Shown here piece after piece: positions 1 through 7,396 of a stretch of DNA of 64,000 nt. Numbering within the stretch: position 1 is the first letter of the stretch; every line of letters begins with the position of its first letter. This DNA is from DATFQE01 sp963733845. GTDB taxonomy: Bacteria; Actinomycetota; Thermoleophilia; Gaiellales; Gaiellaceae. Location: contig CAVTEM010000011.1 in NCBI GenBank assembly GCA_963733845.1, positions 62,001 through 126,000 on the forward strand, read 5' to 3'. A program made the translations under genes and the position numbers. The notes beneath the pieces were generated by a model that saw nothing but the letters and a program-made list of their open reading frames with translations, was not told where the DNA came from and searched no databases.

Positions 1-109
1 CGAGCGAATCGGCGGGCGATACCGAAGGAAGCGTCAGGCACGCGAGGACGACGAGCGCTGCGACGGCCGCACGCCGGGGTGTGCGGCGGCGTGTTGGCGA
101 CGGGATCAC
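1..109 (-). CDS. N-terminal fragment of an exported protein (cut by window edge)
   Basis: Only the first 36 codons lie in the window. A GTG start at 109-107 is preceded by a perfect AGGAGG (115-120) with 5 nt spacing, which fixes the start. The visible peptide is a classical signal sequence: an Arg-rich n-region (RRRTPRR), a hydrophobic core (AAVAALVVLACLTL) and a small-residue end (PSVSPAD). The mature part lies beyond the left edge, so no function can be assigned. It runs in the same direction as the TetR gene at 221-821, from which a hairpin separates it. Confidence 0.55.
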   Translation of the reverse strand, partial: MIPSPTRRRTPRRAAVAALVVLACLTLPSVSPADSL

Positions 110-196
110 ATCAACCTCCTGGTGGTCGAAGCGGATCGGGAGGGGGAGCGGTGATGATTCCCGCGAGCCACCAAGTCACCACCGGAGGGCTGGACA

Positions 197-214
197 CTGA
201 GACCGGCGTCTCAG
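197..214 (-). terminator. Hairpin after the TetR gene
   Basis: Perfect 7-bp arms CTGAGAC and GTCTCAG around a CGGC loop, 7 bases past the TetR stop codon. There is no T-run, so a Rho-independent role is only likely, not shown. Confidence 0.45.
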
Positions 215-220
215 GCGCCG

Positions 221-821
221 TCAGGCCCGAGTGGTGAGGAGGGCGCGAACCGCCCGCTCCGCCACGTCGGGGTCGGGGCGGCGGCCGCTCATGATGTCGG
301 CGTAGAGGATCGACTCGTGCAGGCGGACGTAGAGGTACGCGAGGCTGTCGAGGTCGCCCGGAAGCTCGTCCTCGCAGCCGGTGAGCGCCTCGGCGAAGAT
401 CGCGCGCTGCATGACGACGGTGCGGTCGTGCACGCCTCCGGCCGGCGTCAGCAGCACGCGCAGCGCCGTCTGCGGCTCGCGCTCGAGGAAACGGCGGAAC
501 GGCTCGGCCGACATCACCTCCTCGGTGAAGCGACGCGAGACCTCCAGGATCGCGTCGATGCCGCTGCACTCGAGCCCCTGGCACGCTCGCGCGAAGATCT
601 CGCTCCGCGAGACTCCAGAGCACGTCGCCCAGCAGCCGGTCGCGGCCGTCGACGGCGCGGTAGAGCGTCGCCCGGCTCACCGCGAGCTCGTGCGCGAGCT
701 CGTCCATGTCGATCGTTCCGCGGCGCAGGAAGTGCTTCCGCGCTCCGGCGACGACCGTCTCGTACGTGATCACCCGCAGGTCGTGCGGCACGGGCGCATT
801 TTCGGGGGTCAGGTCTTGCAT
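221..821 (-). CDS. TetR-family regulator, QsdR-like (frameshifted)
   Basis: A TetR repressor read in two frames. Codons 1 to about 75 carry the DNA-binding domain (helix-turn-helix ELAVSRATLYRAV followed by DRLLGDVLWSLAER). The ligand-binding part, with EVMSAEPFRRFLEREPQTAL and a C-terminus ending RALLTTRA, is in another frame. The switch lies at about 575-605; a single indel restores a product of about 200 aa, normal for the family. The order HTH then 'PFRRFLEREP' is the QsdR-type arrangement as I know it. The ATG at 821 sits inside an inverted repeat (806-854), so the first eight residues are repeat-encoded and the native start may lie further in. The target is unknown; YjbQ is divergent from it. 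Confidence 0.7.
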
Positions 822-854
822 TGACGGACCATGTGGCGATGCAAGACCTGACCC
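806..854. repeat. 16-bp perfect inverted repeat over the TetR start
   Basis: The arms GGGTCAGGTCTTGCAT (806-821) and ATGCAAGACCTGACCC (839-854) are perfect reverse complements around a 17-bp spacer. The left arm contains the TetR start codon. It could be a repressor operator, but the arms also resemble a short palindromic sequence I remember near REP-associated transposases in other bacteria. No transposase is present here. Confidence 0.6.
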
Positions 855-892
855 GCGCTGGACACCAGAGCTCATCGCGGTAGGTTCGCGGG

Positions 893-1310
893 GTGAAGCA
901 CGCGCGCAAGGAGCTCTTCTTCGAGGTGCCTCGAGCGGCGCGCGTACCTCAACATCACGCCGCAGGTGGAGAAGTTCGTGCGCGAGAGCGGGATCGCGAA
1001 CGGCCTCTGCCTCGTCAACCCGATGCACATCACGGCCGCCGTCTACGTCAACGACGACGAGCGCGGGTTGATCGCCGACTTCGACGACTGGCTGGAGCGC
1101 CTCGCGCCGCACGAGCCGGTCTCGCAGTACCGGCACAACAACGGCGAGGACAATGCCGACGCGCACCTGAAGCGGCAGCTGATGGCCCACCAGGTCGTGC
1201 TGGCGATCACGGAGGGCGGCCTCGACCTCGGCCCGTGGGAGCAGGTCTTCTACGCGGAGTTCGACGGCCGCCGGCGCAAGCGCGTCCTCTTGAAGGCGAT
1301 CGGCGAGTAG
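893..1310 (+). CDS. yjbQ: YjbQ/UPF0047 family protein (frameshifted near the N-terminus)
   Basis: Small soluble protein of the YjbQ (secondary thiamine-phosphate synthase, UPF0047) family, about 138 aa, normal for the family. Conserved blocks: CLVNPMHITAAVYVNDDE, SQYRHNNGEDNADAHLKRQL, GPWEQVFYAEFDG and the terminal RRRKRVLLKAIGE; the His and Asp/Glu residues in these blocks form the metal site in relatives. The GTG start at 893 gives KHARKELFFEV, then the frame changes. Dropping one T at about 932 gives EVPERRAYLNITPQVEKF, exactly the expected continuation, so an inserted base is the simplest explanation. Weak thiamine-phosphate synthase activity has been reported in the family; the true role is unsettled. 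Confidence 0.85.
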
Positions 1311-1345
1311 CGGTAAGAATCGGGCGATCCGGAGAGAGGAGCTGC

Positions 1346-1666
1346 GTGCACGTCACCGTCACGAGGACGAAGGGGTCGCCGGGCCAGCCGCTCGAGGTCG
1401 CGACCATCGCGGGCGAGCAGATGCTGCCCTGGCTGAGCCAGATCGAGGGGTTCGAGGGGCTGCTGATGCTCTCGAACGAGGACGAGGCGACCACGCTCGT
1501 GCTCTCGTTCTGGACCGACAGGGAGGTGGCCGAGCGCCACCGCGCCTCGCGGACGAGGTTCCGCGAGAAGGTGACCGCCGCGGTCGAGGTCACGGTCGAG
1601 GATACGACCGAATACGAAGTGAGCTTCGCCGACCTCGGGCCGCGGCTCGCAGGGCCGCAGGTGTAG
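1346..1666 (+). CDS. ABM-like dimeric alpha/beta-barrel protein
   Basis: A 106-aa protein starting at GTG 1346, with a purine-rich ribosome site (ggagagagga) just upstream. The pattern of a beta strand (HVTVTRTKGS), a helix ending in WLSQIEGFEGLLMLSNEDE, then LVLSFWTDREVAERH and a last strand TTEYEVSFADL is that of antibiotic-biosynthesis-monooxygenase-like domains. These act as small oxidases or ligand binders in dimers. No catalytic residues can be assigned. The next gene begins 5 nt later and encodes a protein of the same fold, so the two may form a heterodimer or be a diverged tandem pair. Confidence 0.6.
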   Translation: MHVTVTRTKGSPGQPLEVATIAGEQMLPWLSQIEGFEGLLMLSNEDEATTLVLSFWTDREVAERHRASRTRFREKVTAAVEVTVEDTTEYEVSFADLGPRLAGPQV

Positions 1667-1671
1667 GCGTC

Positions 1672-1977
1672 GTGTTCGCGCGAGTGCACACAATCGAGAC
1701 GAGCAGAGAGCAACACGCGGTCGACTTGGAGATCGTGAGAGACGAATACCTCCCCTGGCTGCGCGACAGCACGGGCTTCCGCGGCCTGATCGGGCTCGTC
1801 GACGCCGAGCACGAGAAGGCGCTCGTGATCACGCTCTGGGCGGACGAGAAGGCTCTCGCCGACAGCGCCGGGGTGGGCGACGAGCTCAGCCGGCTGGCGA
1901 CGAACGTCTCCGGGTCGAGACGGCGCTCGCTCGAGAGCTTCGAGGTGACGGTCTTCGAGCTGCGGCCCGATCCGTGA
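1672..1977 (+). CDS. Second ABM-like small protein
   Basis: A 101-aa protein with the same layout as its upstream neighbour: a start strand (ARVHTIETS), WLRDSTGFRGLIGLVDAEHE, then ALVITLWADEKALADS and a C-terminal strand FEVTVFELR. It probably adopts the same ferredoxin-like dimeric barrel. The 5-nt gap to the preceding stop suggests cotranscription and translational coupling. Sequence similarity between the two is limited to the core pattern GFxGLxxLxxxExExALVxxxWxDxxA, so this is an old tandem duplication at best. No substrate can be proposed. Confidence 0.6.
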   Translation: MFARVHTIETSREQHAVDLEIVRDEYLPWLRDSTGFRGLIGLVDAEHEKALVITLWADEKALADSAGVGDELSRLATNVSGSRRRSLESFEVTVFELRPDP

Positions 1978-2053
1978 CCCCAGTTCACCCACCCGCCGCT
2001 CTCCGGTTGGGGATACTTCGGCCCCGGTCCGAGGGCGTCAGAGGAGGTTGAGG

Positions 2054-3472
2054 ATGAGAGGTGCGAGACCAAGGTCGATGCGATCGCTCTGGGCGGTCGT
2101 CGGCGCGCTTTCGTTGGGCGTGCTGCTCGTCGGCTCGGCGCCCGCGGGCGCGCAGGAGTCCGGCCTGGTTCCGATCGTGTTCGTGCACGGCGGGGCGGGG
2201 TCGGGCGCGCAGTACGAGACGCAGGCGCGGCGCTTCGACAGCAACGGCTATCCGGCCCGCTACGTGCGGGCGTTCGAGTACGACTCGTCCTTCGCGACGA
2301 ACACGTTCGCCCAGGTGATCGAGCGCCTCGACGCCACCGTCGACGACCTGCGCACCGAGTTCGGCGTCGAGCGCGTCTACCTCGTCGGCCATTCGCTCGG
2401 CACGACCGTCTCGAACACGTACCTCTCGAACGCCGGACGTGCGGCGAAGATCGCCAAGTACGTCGGGATCGACGGCTCGAGCAACGCGACGTGCGGGGTG
2501 ACCGACCCCAACCTCGACTGCATGGGAATCTGGCAGGGCACGAACACGACGGGCAACGTGGGCGGCAACAACGTCCGCCTCAGCCCACAGACGCACGTGC
2601 AGACGGCGACCTCCGCCGAGTCGTTCGCCGCGCAGTACGCCTTCTTCACGGGAAGCGAGCCAGAGACGACTCTCGTGCTCCCGGAGCCGCCCGGCCAGGT
2701 CGAGATCTCCGGACGCGCCGTCTTGTTCCCCCAGAACAGCGGGGCGGCGGGAGCCACGCTGGAGATCTGGGAGGTGAACGGGAGGACGGGCGCGCGGAAG
2801 GACCCGGCGCCGCTCGCCACGCTCACCGTCGCGGCCGACGGCAGCTGGGGCCCGATCTCCGTCAACGGACAGCAGTCGTACGAGCTGTTCGTGATCCGCG
2901 CCGGCTTCCTCAGCCATCACTTCTACTTCCAGCCGTGGCTGCGCAGCAGCACGCTGGTGCGGATGAACCTCGCGCCGCCGAACTCGCAGATCGTGGCGAA
3001 CACGAATCTCAGCGACAACCACGCGGCCGCCACGGTCGTGCGGCAGAAGGAGTGGTGGACGACGCATCCGACCGGGCAGGACGACGTCCTGCGGATCAGC
3101 ACGACGAGCCCGAGCCGTGGCGATCAGCCGCCGGTGGATGCGCTCGAGAAGGTGACGAGCAACGGCGTGATCGGCATCCATCTCCACGATGCCGCCGCCT
3201 CGCCCGGGGACTCGACGCTGGACCTGCTGCCGTTCTTCCCGACGCAGGCGTTCCAGACCGGCGTCGACGTCTTCATGCCGGCCGCCGAGCCGCCCGACGG
3301 CACGGTTTCGTTCGAGAACGCCCCCCGCGGCGACACGGGCCGGCTCCAGACCATCAACATCCCCAACTGGCGCTCCTCGGAGCACCGCGCCACCGTCACG
3401 TTCAACGACTTCGTCCAGGACATCGAGACCTGGGGCGACTGCAAGCGGGCCAAGCCGAGCCCCTGCAAGTAG
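2054..3472 (+). CDS. Secreted triacylglycerol lipase/esterase with AFL-type C-terminal domain
   Basis: Exported alpha/beta hydrolase of 472 aa. ATG 2054 is chosen because GAGGAGG (2041-2047) sits 6 nt upstream; an in-frame TTG at 2048 is less likely. The signal peptide has a core AVVGALSLGVLLVGS and a cleavage site near APAGAQES. The oxyanion motif HGGAGSG is at residues 45-51 and the nucleophile elbow GHSLG has Ser114. The long C-terminal half (from about residue 210, beginning VEISGRAVLFPQ) contains no second catalytic motif and resembles the beta-rich C-terminal domain of the Archaeoglobus-type lipase family. It acts outside the membrane on esters or lipids. A strong hairpin follows the stop. 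Confidence 0.75.
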   Translation: MRGARPRSMRSLWAVVGALSLGVLLVGSAPAGAQESGLVPIVFVHGGAGSGAQYETQARRFDSNGYPARYVRAFEYDSSFATNTFAQVIERLDATVDDLRTEFGVERVYLVGHSLGTTVSNTYLSNAGRAAKIAKYVGIDGSSNATCGVTDPNLDCMGIWQGTNTTGNVGGNNVRLSPQTHVQTATSAESFAAQYAFFTGSEPETTLVLPEPPGQVEISGRAVLFPQNSGAAGATLEIWEVNGRTGARKDPAPLATLTVAADGSWGPISVNGQQSYELFVIRAGFLSHHFYFQPWLRSSTLVRMNLAPPNSQIVANTNLSDNHAAATVVRQKEWWTTHPTGQDDVLRISTTSPSRGDQPPVDALEKVTSNGVIGIHLHDAAASPGDSTLDLLPFFPTQAFQTGVDVFMPAAEPPDGTVSFENAPRGDTGRLQTINIPNWRSSEHRATVTFNDFVQDIETWGDCKRAKPSPCK

Positions 3473-3480
3473 GCGATCGA

Positions 3481-3511
3481 GCGGGGGAGGGACCGGCGGT
3501 CCCTCCCCCGC
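3481..3511. terminator. Bidirectional hairpin terminator
   Basis: Perfect 14-bp arms GCGGGGGAGGGACC (3481-3494) and GGTCCCTCCCCCGC (3498-3511) with a 3-nt loop. It lies between two converging genes, the lipase and the VOC protein, and can serve both. Confidence 0.75.
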
Positions 3512-3535
3512 AGCGGCTCTCAGTCGCTGAGCCTC

Positions 3536-3955
3536 CTAGGACGCGAGCTGCGCCATGCGCATCGAGTTGCCCGACGGATCGCGGAAGCCCGCGTCGATCC
3601 CGTACGGCTGCTTCGTCGGCTCCTGCTGGAACTCGACGCCGCGCTTCTTCAGCTCCTCGTACGTCCCCTGGACGTCGTCGGTGGCGAAGAAGAGGCCGCC
3701 CGAGGCTCCCCTGGCCATCAGGTCGGTGATCTTCTTCTGCGTGTCCTCGTCGAAAACGGGCGGGCCCGGAATCGCCATCAGGGTGATCGCGACGTCCTCC
3801 TGGCCCGGGACGCCCACGGAGAGCCAGCGGAAGTTGCCCAGCTCGGGGACGGTGACGTCCTCGCGGAGCTCCATCCCGAGCTTCTCGGTGTAGAACGCGA
3901 GCGCCTCGTCCTGGTCGTGTACCCACACCTGCACATTGGTCAGGCTCTTCAGCAT
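3536..3955 (-). CDS. VOC family (glyoxalase/dioxygenase superfamily) protein
   Basis: A 139-aa protein with two beta-alpha-beta-beta-beta halves: VQVWVHDQDEALAFYTEKLG at the front and a second half ending YGIDAGFRDPSGNSMRM. These are the hallmarks of PhnB/glyoxalase-like VOC proteins, which bind a divalent metal and a small substrate. Two ATGs are in frame; the second (3955) is preferred because AAGGAGG is 6 nt before it, while it abuts the first (3961). It is followed after 2 nt by the AraC gene. VOC, AraC, RibD-like, ArsR and SRPBCC genes commonly travel together in Actinobacteria; the substrate remains unknown. Confidence 0.8.
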   Translation of the reverse strand: MLKSLTNVQVWVHDQDEALAFYTEKLGMELREDVTVPELGNFRWLSVGVPGQEDVAITLMAIPGPPVFDEDTQKKITDLMARGASGGLFFATDDVQGTYEELKKRGVEFQQEPTKQPYGIDAGFRDPSGNSMRMAQLAS

Positions 3956-3957
3956 GG

Positions 3958-4422
3958 TCATCCTCCTTGGTGGTCGGTTGCCTCGACGCTACGCGCCGCC
4001 GACGCGCTCGTCTTCTCCGAAACTGCTGTCTGCGGCCGCGTGAAGGCGAGCACGAAGCAGGTCGGCACCCGTACGCGCGTCGAGGCCGGCGGGTGGGCGG
4101 CGCGGTAGGCGGTCGGTGAGAGCCCGAACATGCGGGTGAACGCGGTCGTGAACGAGCCCACGCTGCTCAGCCCGACCGTGAAGCAGATGTCCGCCACCGA
4201 GCGGTCGGTGTTGCGCAGAAGCGCGGCCGCGCGCTCCAGGCGGCGCATGTGCAGGTACCGGTGCGGGGTGTCGCCGAACGTGCGCCGGAACTGCCGGCTG
4301 AAGTGGGCGGGGGAGAGGTGGGCTGCGCGGGCCAGCGTGGGCACGTCGAGGCGCTCCGGGTAGCGCGCGTCTGCAACGTCCTTCGCCCGCAGCAGGTGGC
4401 GCGTCGGCGGGACGGGCGTCAC
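3958..4422 (-). CDS. AraC-family transcriptional regulator (DNA-binding domain only)
   Basis: A short (154 aa) AraC/XylS protein. Two helix-turn-helix motifs span residues 10-110: DVPTLARAAHLSPAHFSRQF and SVADICFTVGLSSVGSFTTA, the second followed by MFGLSPTAYR. There is no N-terminal cupin sensor; instead a C-terminal extension after TAYRAAHPP contains a single Cys (PTCFVLAF). The GTG start at 4422 overlaps the stop of the upstream RibD-like gene as GTGA, so the two are translationally coupled. It probably regulates its own VOC/reductase cluster. Confidence 0.8.
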   Translation of the reverse strand: MTPVPPTRHLLRAKDVADARYPERLDVPTLARAAHLSPAHFSRQFRRTFGDTPHRYLHMRRLERAAALLRNTDRSVADICFTVGLSSVGSFTTAFTRMFGLSPTAYRAAHPPASTRVRVPTCFVLAFTRPQTAVSEKTSASAARSVEATDHQGG

Positions 4423-5057
4423 TTGACCACTCGATAGGCGAGGTGGGTCGCGCGCGGCGACTCGACCACGCGCGTGAGCTCGACCGTGGGGGTGGCGTCG
4501 CCGAACAGCCGTACGCCGCCGCCGAGGAGCCTCGGCGCGACGTTGACCTGGAAGTCGTCCACGGCTCCGACGGCGAGCGCCTGTTGGATGGCGTCGCCGC
4601 CGCCGGCCACGAGCACGTCCTTGTCGCCGGCGGCCTCGCGGGCGCGCTCGAGTGCGGCCTCGATCCCGTCCGTGACGAACGTGTACGTGGTGCCATTCTC
4701 TTTCTCGACGGGCTCGCGCGGGTGGTGCGTGAGCACGAACACCGGCTTGCGGAACGGCGGGTCGTCGCCCCACCAGCCGTCACGCTTCGGGTCGTCCTCC
4801 CAGGGCCCGGAGCCGCTGCTGAACATGCGCCGGCCCATCACGACCGCGCCCTGCCTCGCCAGCGACTCGGCCATCACCTCGGCGGCACTGTTCTCCTCGC
4901 CGCCTTCGAGCCCGTGCGCCTCGCGCCAGGACTTGGTCTCGACTACCCAGTCGTGGAGCTCCTCGCCGCCCTCGCCGAGCGGGTGCTCCAGGTCCGGGTT
5001 CGGCCCCGCGACGAAGCCGTCGAGCGAGACCGTGATGTCGAAGTAGATGCGCGCCAT
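4419..5057 (-). CDS. RibD C-terminal/dihydrofolate-reductase-like protein
   Basis: A 212-aa protein of the RibD_C/DHFR-like superfamily, which uses NAD(P)H to reduce small pterin- or pyrimidine-like substrates. It opens with ARIYFDITVSLDGFVAGPN, contains GAVVMGRRMFSSG and PVFVLTHHPRE, and ends with DVLVAGGGDAIQQAL and the strand VNVAPRLLGGGVRLF, all family landmarks. ATG 5057 has AGGAGG seven nt upstream. It is divergent from the ArsR gene across a 100-bp control region and coupled to the AraC gene downstream. True folate reduction is unlikely; members of this group are mostly uncharacterised. Confidence 0.8.
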   Translation of the reverse strand: MARIYFDITVSLDGFVAGPNPDLEHPLGEGGEELHDWVVETKSWREAHGLEGGEENSAAEVMAESLARQGAVVMGRRMFSSGSGPWEDDPKRDGWWGDDPPFRKPVFVLTHHPREPVEKENGTTYTFVTDGIEAALERAREAAGDKDVLVAGGGDAIQQALAVGAVDDFQVNVAPRLLGGGVRLFGDATPTVELTRVVESPRATHLAYRVVK

Positions 5058-5122
5058 GCGTCTGCCTCCTGGGTAGTCGATTGCATTGTTCAGACCGGCG
5101 GCCGGCTCCGAACTCATCGGTC

Positions 5123-5152
5123 TTGACACGTGACCTTTTAGTCACATATCAT
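5123..5152 (+). promoter_or_regulatory. ArsR promoter overlapping a palindromic operator
   Basis: TTGACA at 5123-5128 and TATCAT at 5147-5152 (18-nt spacer) form a sigma-70-like promoter. Inside the spacer lies GTGAC-N6-GTCAC (5130-5145), a perfect palindrome of the size bound by winged-helix ArsR dimers. Binding there would block the promoter, giving autoregulation, and could also affect the divergent gene. Confidence 0.55.
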
Positions 5153-5159
5153 TCGCGGC

Positions 5160-5480
5160 ATGACCGACGACGACCGGGTGTTCAAGGCGCTGTCCGATCC
5201 CACGCGCCGACACCTACTCGACAGGCTCTTCCAGCGTGACGGCCGTACGCTGACCGAGCTCGAGTCCGAGCTGGAGATGACCCGCTTCGGCGTCATGAAG
5301 CACCTGCGAGTCCTCGAGGAGGCGGGGCTCGTCGTCGCTCGCCGGCAAGGCCGGGAGAAGCTGCACTTCCTGAATCCCGTGCCGATCCGGCTGATCCACG
5401 ACCGGTGGATCGACAAGTACGCCGAGCGCCGCGTCTCGGCGCTCGCAGGCCTCAAGGATCAACTGGAGGAGACGGCATGA
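5160..5480 (+). CDS. ArsR-family winged-helix regulator
   Basis: A 106-aa ArsR/SmtB-type repressor. Typical segments: FKALSDPTRRHLLDRLFQRD, the recognition helix region EMTRFGVMKHLRVLEEAGLV and the wing VARRQGREKLHFLNP. No CxC or His metal motif is present in helix 3 or 5, so it is of the non-metal type usually paired with SRPBCC (AHSA1) proteins. That is the next gene, overlapping by ATGA. The promoter carries a palindrome that the protein probably binds. Confidence 0.85.
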   Translation: MTDDDRVFKALSDPTRRHLLDRLFQRDGRTLTELESELEMTRFGVMKHLRVLEEAGLVVARRQGREKLHFLNPVPIRLIHDRWIDKYAERRVSALAGLKDQLEETA

Positions 5481-5923
5481 CGACCACTACCGCGACCGAC
5501 ACTCAGGTCTACCAGGTGTTCATCAAGGCAAGCCCGGAGCAGATCTGGGAGGCGATCACAACGCCCGAGTTCACCGCGCAGTACTTCCACGGCGGGCTGA
5601 TCGAGGCGACGCGCGACCGCGTCATCTCCCACGGCCCGAACGGCGACCTGAGGCGCGACGACGAGGTGTTCGAGTTCGACCCGCCGCGTCGCCTCGTGCA
5701 CGCGTGGCAACCGCTCTACGACCCGGAGCTCGCAGCCGAGGAGCCGAGCCGGGTGAGCTGGGAGATCGAGCCGCAGGAGGGTGGCTTTGCGAAGCTGACC
5801 GTGATCCACGACCGGCTCGAGGGCGCCCCGAAGACCGCAGCGAGTGTGGCCGGTGAGGGCTGGATGATGGTGCTGAGCGGCTTGAAGACGCTGCTCGAGA
5901 CCGGCCGGCCGCTGCAGAGCTGA
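5477..5923 (+). CDS. SRPBCC/AHSA1-like START-domain protein
   Basis: A 148-aa helix-grip protein. It begins with the strand VYQVFIKASPEQIWEAIT, followed by TTPEFTAQYFHGG, a central FEFDPPRRLVHAWQP and a long C-terminal helix (GWMMVLSGLKTLLETG). Such proteins bind small hydrophobic ligands in a deep pocket; the paired ArsR protein commonly controls them. ATG 5477 overlaps the ArsR stop (ATGA), showing coupling. A bulged hairpin follows the stop. Confidence 0.8.
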   Translation: MTTTTATDTQVYQVFIKASPEQIWEAITTPEFTAQYFHGGLIEATRDRVISHGPNGDLRRDDEVFEFDPPRRLVHAWQPLYDPELAAEEPSRVSWEIEPQEGGFAKLTVIHDRLEGAPKTAASVAGEGWMMVLSGLKTLLETGRPLQS

Positions 5924-5937
5924 AAGCCCGACCGAAC

Positions 5938-5965
5938 GGGAGGTCCGCCTCCACGGCGGCCTCCC
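5938..5965 (+). terminator. Hairpin after the ArsR-SRPBCC operon
   Basis: GGGAGG-T-CCGCC (5938-5949) pairs with GGCGG-CCTCCC (5955-5965), leaving one bulged T, around a 5-nt loop. It is followed by a short T-containing stretch and lies 15 nt after the SRPBCC stop. Confidence 0.55.
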
Positions 5966-6011
5966 TTCCGGTCATCGGCAGGCGGGACGGAGCGCATACG
6001 ATGCGGCGTCC

Positions 6012-6992
6012 ATGACGAACGTCGAGACCGCCGCCGTCGAGCTCCAGCTGGAGCAGCACCGCCGGGAGCTGACGGGCTACTGCTACCGGATGCTCGGGTC
6101 GGCGTTCGACGCGGAGGATGCCGTCCAGGAGACGCTCGTGCGCGCCTGGCGCGGGCTCGACCGCTTCGAGGGCCGGGCTGCGCTGCGCTCCTGGCTCTAC
6201 AGGATCGCGACGAACGTCTGCATGGACATGCTGAACAGCCGCGTGCGGCGCGCCCGCCCGATGGACCTCGGGCCGGCCCACGAGCCGATCGAGGCGAACC
6301 TGAACACGCTGCCCGAGGTGACCTGGATCGAGCCCGTGCCCGATGAGCTCGCGGTGCCGGAGGACGCCGACCCGGCCGCGGTCGCGCAGGCGCGCGAGTC
6401 GATCCGCCTCGCGTTCGTCGCCGCGCTGCAGCATCTGCCGCCGCGCCAGCGGGCCGTGCTCATCCTCTGCGAGGTGCTGCGGTGGAAAGCGGCCGAGGTG
6501 GCCGATCTGCTGGAGACGAGCGTCGCCTCGGTGAACAGCGCGCTGCAGCGGGCGAGGGCGACGCTCGACGCCGCGAACGTGGCCCAGGCCGACACGCCGC
6601 CGTCCGTCGACCAGGCGGACGAGGAGCTGCTCGCGCGCTACGTCCAGGCCTTCGAGCAGTACGACATGGAGGCGCTCACCTTGCTGATCCACGAGGACGC
6701 GACCCAGTCGATGCCGCCGTTCGACATGTGGCTGAGCGGGCGCGACGACATCCTCACCTGGTGGTTCGGCCCGGGCGGAGGCTGCCGCGGCTCGCGCGTG
6801 ATCCCGACCCGGGCCGCCAACGGCGCGCCCGCGTTCGGCCAGTACAAGCCGAACGACGCCGGCGACGGCTACGAGCCCTGGGCGCTGCAGGTGCTGGAGA
6901 TCGAGAACGGCCGGGTCGTCGAGTTCACGTTCTTCCTCGACACGGCCCGTGTGTTCCCGCTCTTCGGGCTGCCGCTCGAGTACCCCGCGTAG
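6012..6992 (+). CDS. ECF sigma factor, SigX5-like, with SnoaL-like C-terminal domain (copy 1)
   Basis: A 326-aa sigma-70-family factor. Region 2 (residues 10-80) holds GYCYRMLGSAFDAEDAVQETLVRAW and the -10-binding RSWLYRIATNVCMDML. Region 4 (130-190) has LPPRQRAVLILCEVLRWKAAEVA and the helix-turn-helix TSVASVNSALQRARATL. A SnoaL/NTF2-like domain of about 120 aa follows (YVQAFEQYDMEALTLLIHED to LFGLPLEYPA). The length and the IEPVPD linker match the TIGR02960/SigX5 group. In ECF factors with such extensions the extra domain replaces an anti-sigma in controlling activity. A second copy lies at 8887-9915, and each is followed by a DHA2 exporter. Confidence 0.85.
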   Translation: MTNVETAAVELQLEQHRRELTGYCYRMLGSAFDAEDAVQETLVRAWRGLDRFEGRAALRSWLYRIATNVCMDMLNSRVRRARPMDLGPAHEPIEANLNTLPEVTWIEPVPDELAVPEDADPAAVAQARESIRLAFVAALQHLPPRQRAVLILCEVLRWKAAEVADLLETSVASVNSALQRARATLDAANVAQADTPPSVDQADEELLARYVQAFEQYDMEALTLLIHEDATQSMPPFDMWLSGRDDILTWWFGPGGGCRGSRVIPTRAANGAPAFGQYKPNDAGDGYEPWALQVLEIENGRVVEFTFFLDTARVFPLFGLPLEYPA

Positions 6993-7286
6993 CTACTCGC
7001 AGGGCAAGACGTCCGTCAGCCCCATGAAGCGCAGGAGCTCGAAGAGCTCGGCGGAGGCGCCGCAGATGCGGACCGTGCAGCCGTGCCTGCGCGCCGCGAG
7101 TTGCAGCCTCGCCAGGGCGTCGACGGTGACGGCGTCGACCTGAACGCCGCGTACCTCGCACACTGCGACCTCCGCCTTGCTCTCCGAGAACAGAGCGCAC
7201 ACGCGCTCGCAGAGGCCGGGCAGGTCGGAGCGCGCGATCGGGCCGGCGATCGCGAACGTGAGCGTGGCTGGAGCAGGGACCCCCAT
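6993..7286 (-). CDS. STAS-domain protein
   Basis: A 97-aa single STAS domain like those of anti-sigma-factor antagonists. It has the core TLTFAIAGPIARSDLP, then VAVCEVRGVQVDAVTVDALARLQL, where the canonical phosphorylatable Ser/Thr position is 'DAVTVDALA', and finally the helix ELFELLRFMGLTDVL. It might link to sigma-factor control, given the ECF genes on both sides, but no kinase partner is present. Its stop directly abuts the stop of the converging sigma gene. No clear Shine-Dalgarno sequence is visible; ATG 7286 is preferred over the preceding in-frame TTG. Confidence 0.7.
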   Translation of the reverse strand: MGVPAPATLTFAIAGPIARSDLPGLCERVCALFSESKAEVAVCEVRGVQVDAVTVDALARLQLAARRHGCTVRICGASAELFELLRFMGLTDVLPCE

Positions 7287-7311
7287 CAAGGGATAGACCG
7301 TGGGCGCGGCC

Positions 7312-7333
7312 GAAATTCATCGCGATGAGTTTC
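7312..7333. promoter_or_regulatory. Near-palindromic divergent promoter/operator element
   Basis: Half-sites GAAATTCATCG and CGATGAGTTTC meet in one 22-bp element that is palindromic but for one position. The motif CGATGA(A/G)TTTC therefore faces both the STAS gene (25 bp away) and the first DHA2 exporter (64 bp away). Related copies occur upstream of the second sigma gene and the second exporter, so it is probably a recognition site for a cluster regulator or sigma factor. Confidence 0.5.
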
Positions 7334-7396
7334 CGGGGCCGCGTGGGTCTTACCCCTCAGACCGATGACGACCGACCTGCTGAAAGGACGACGCTC

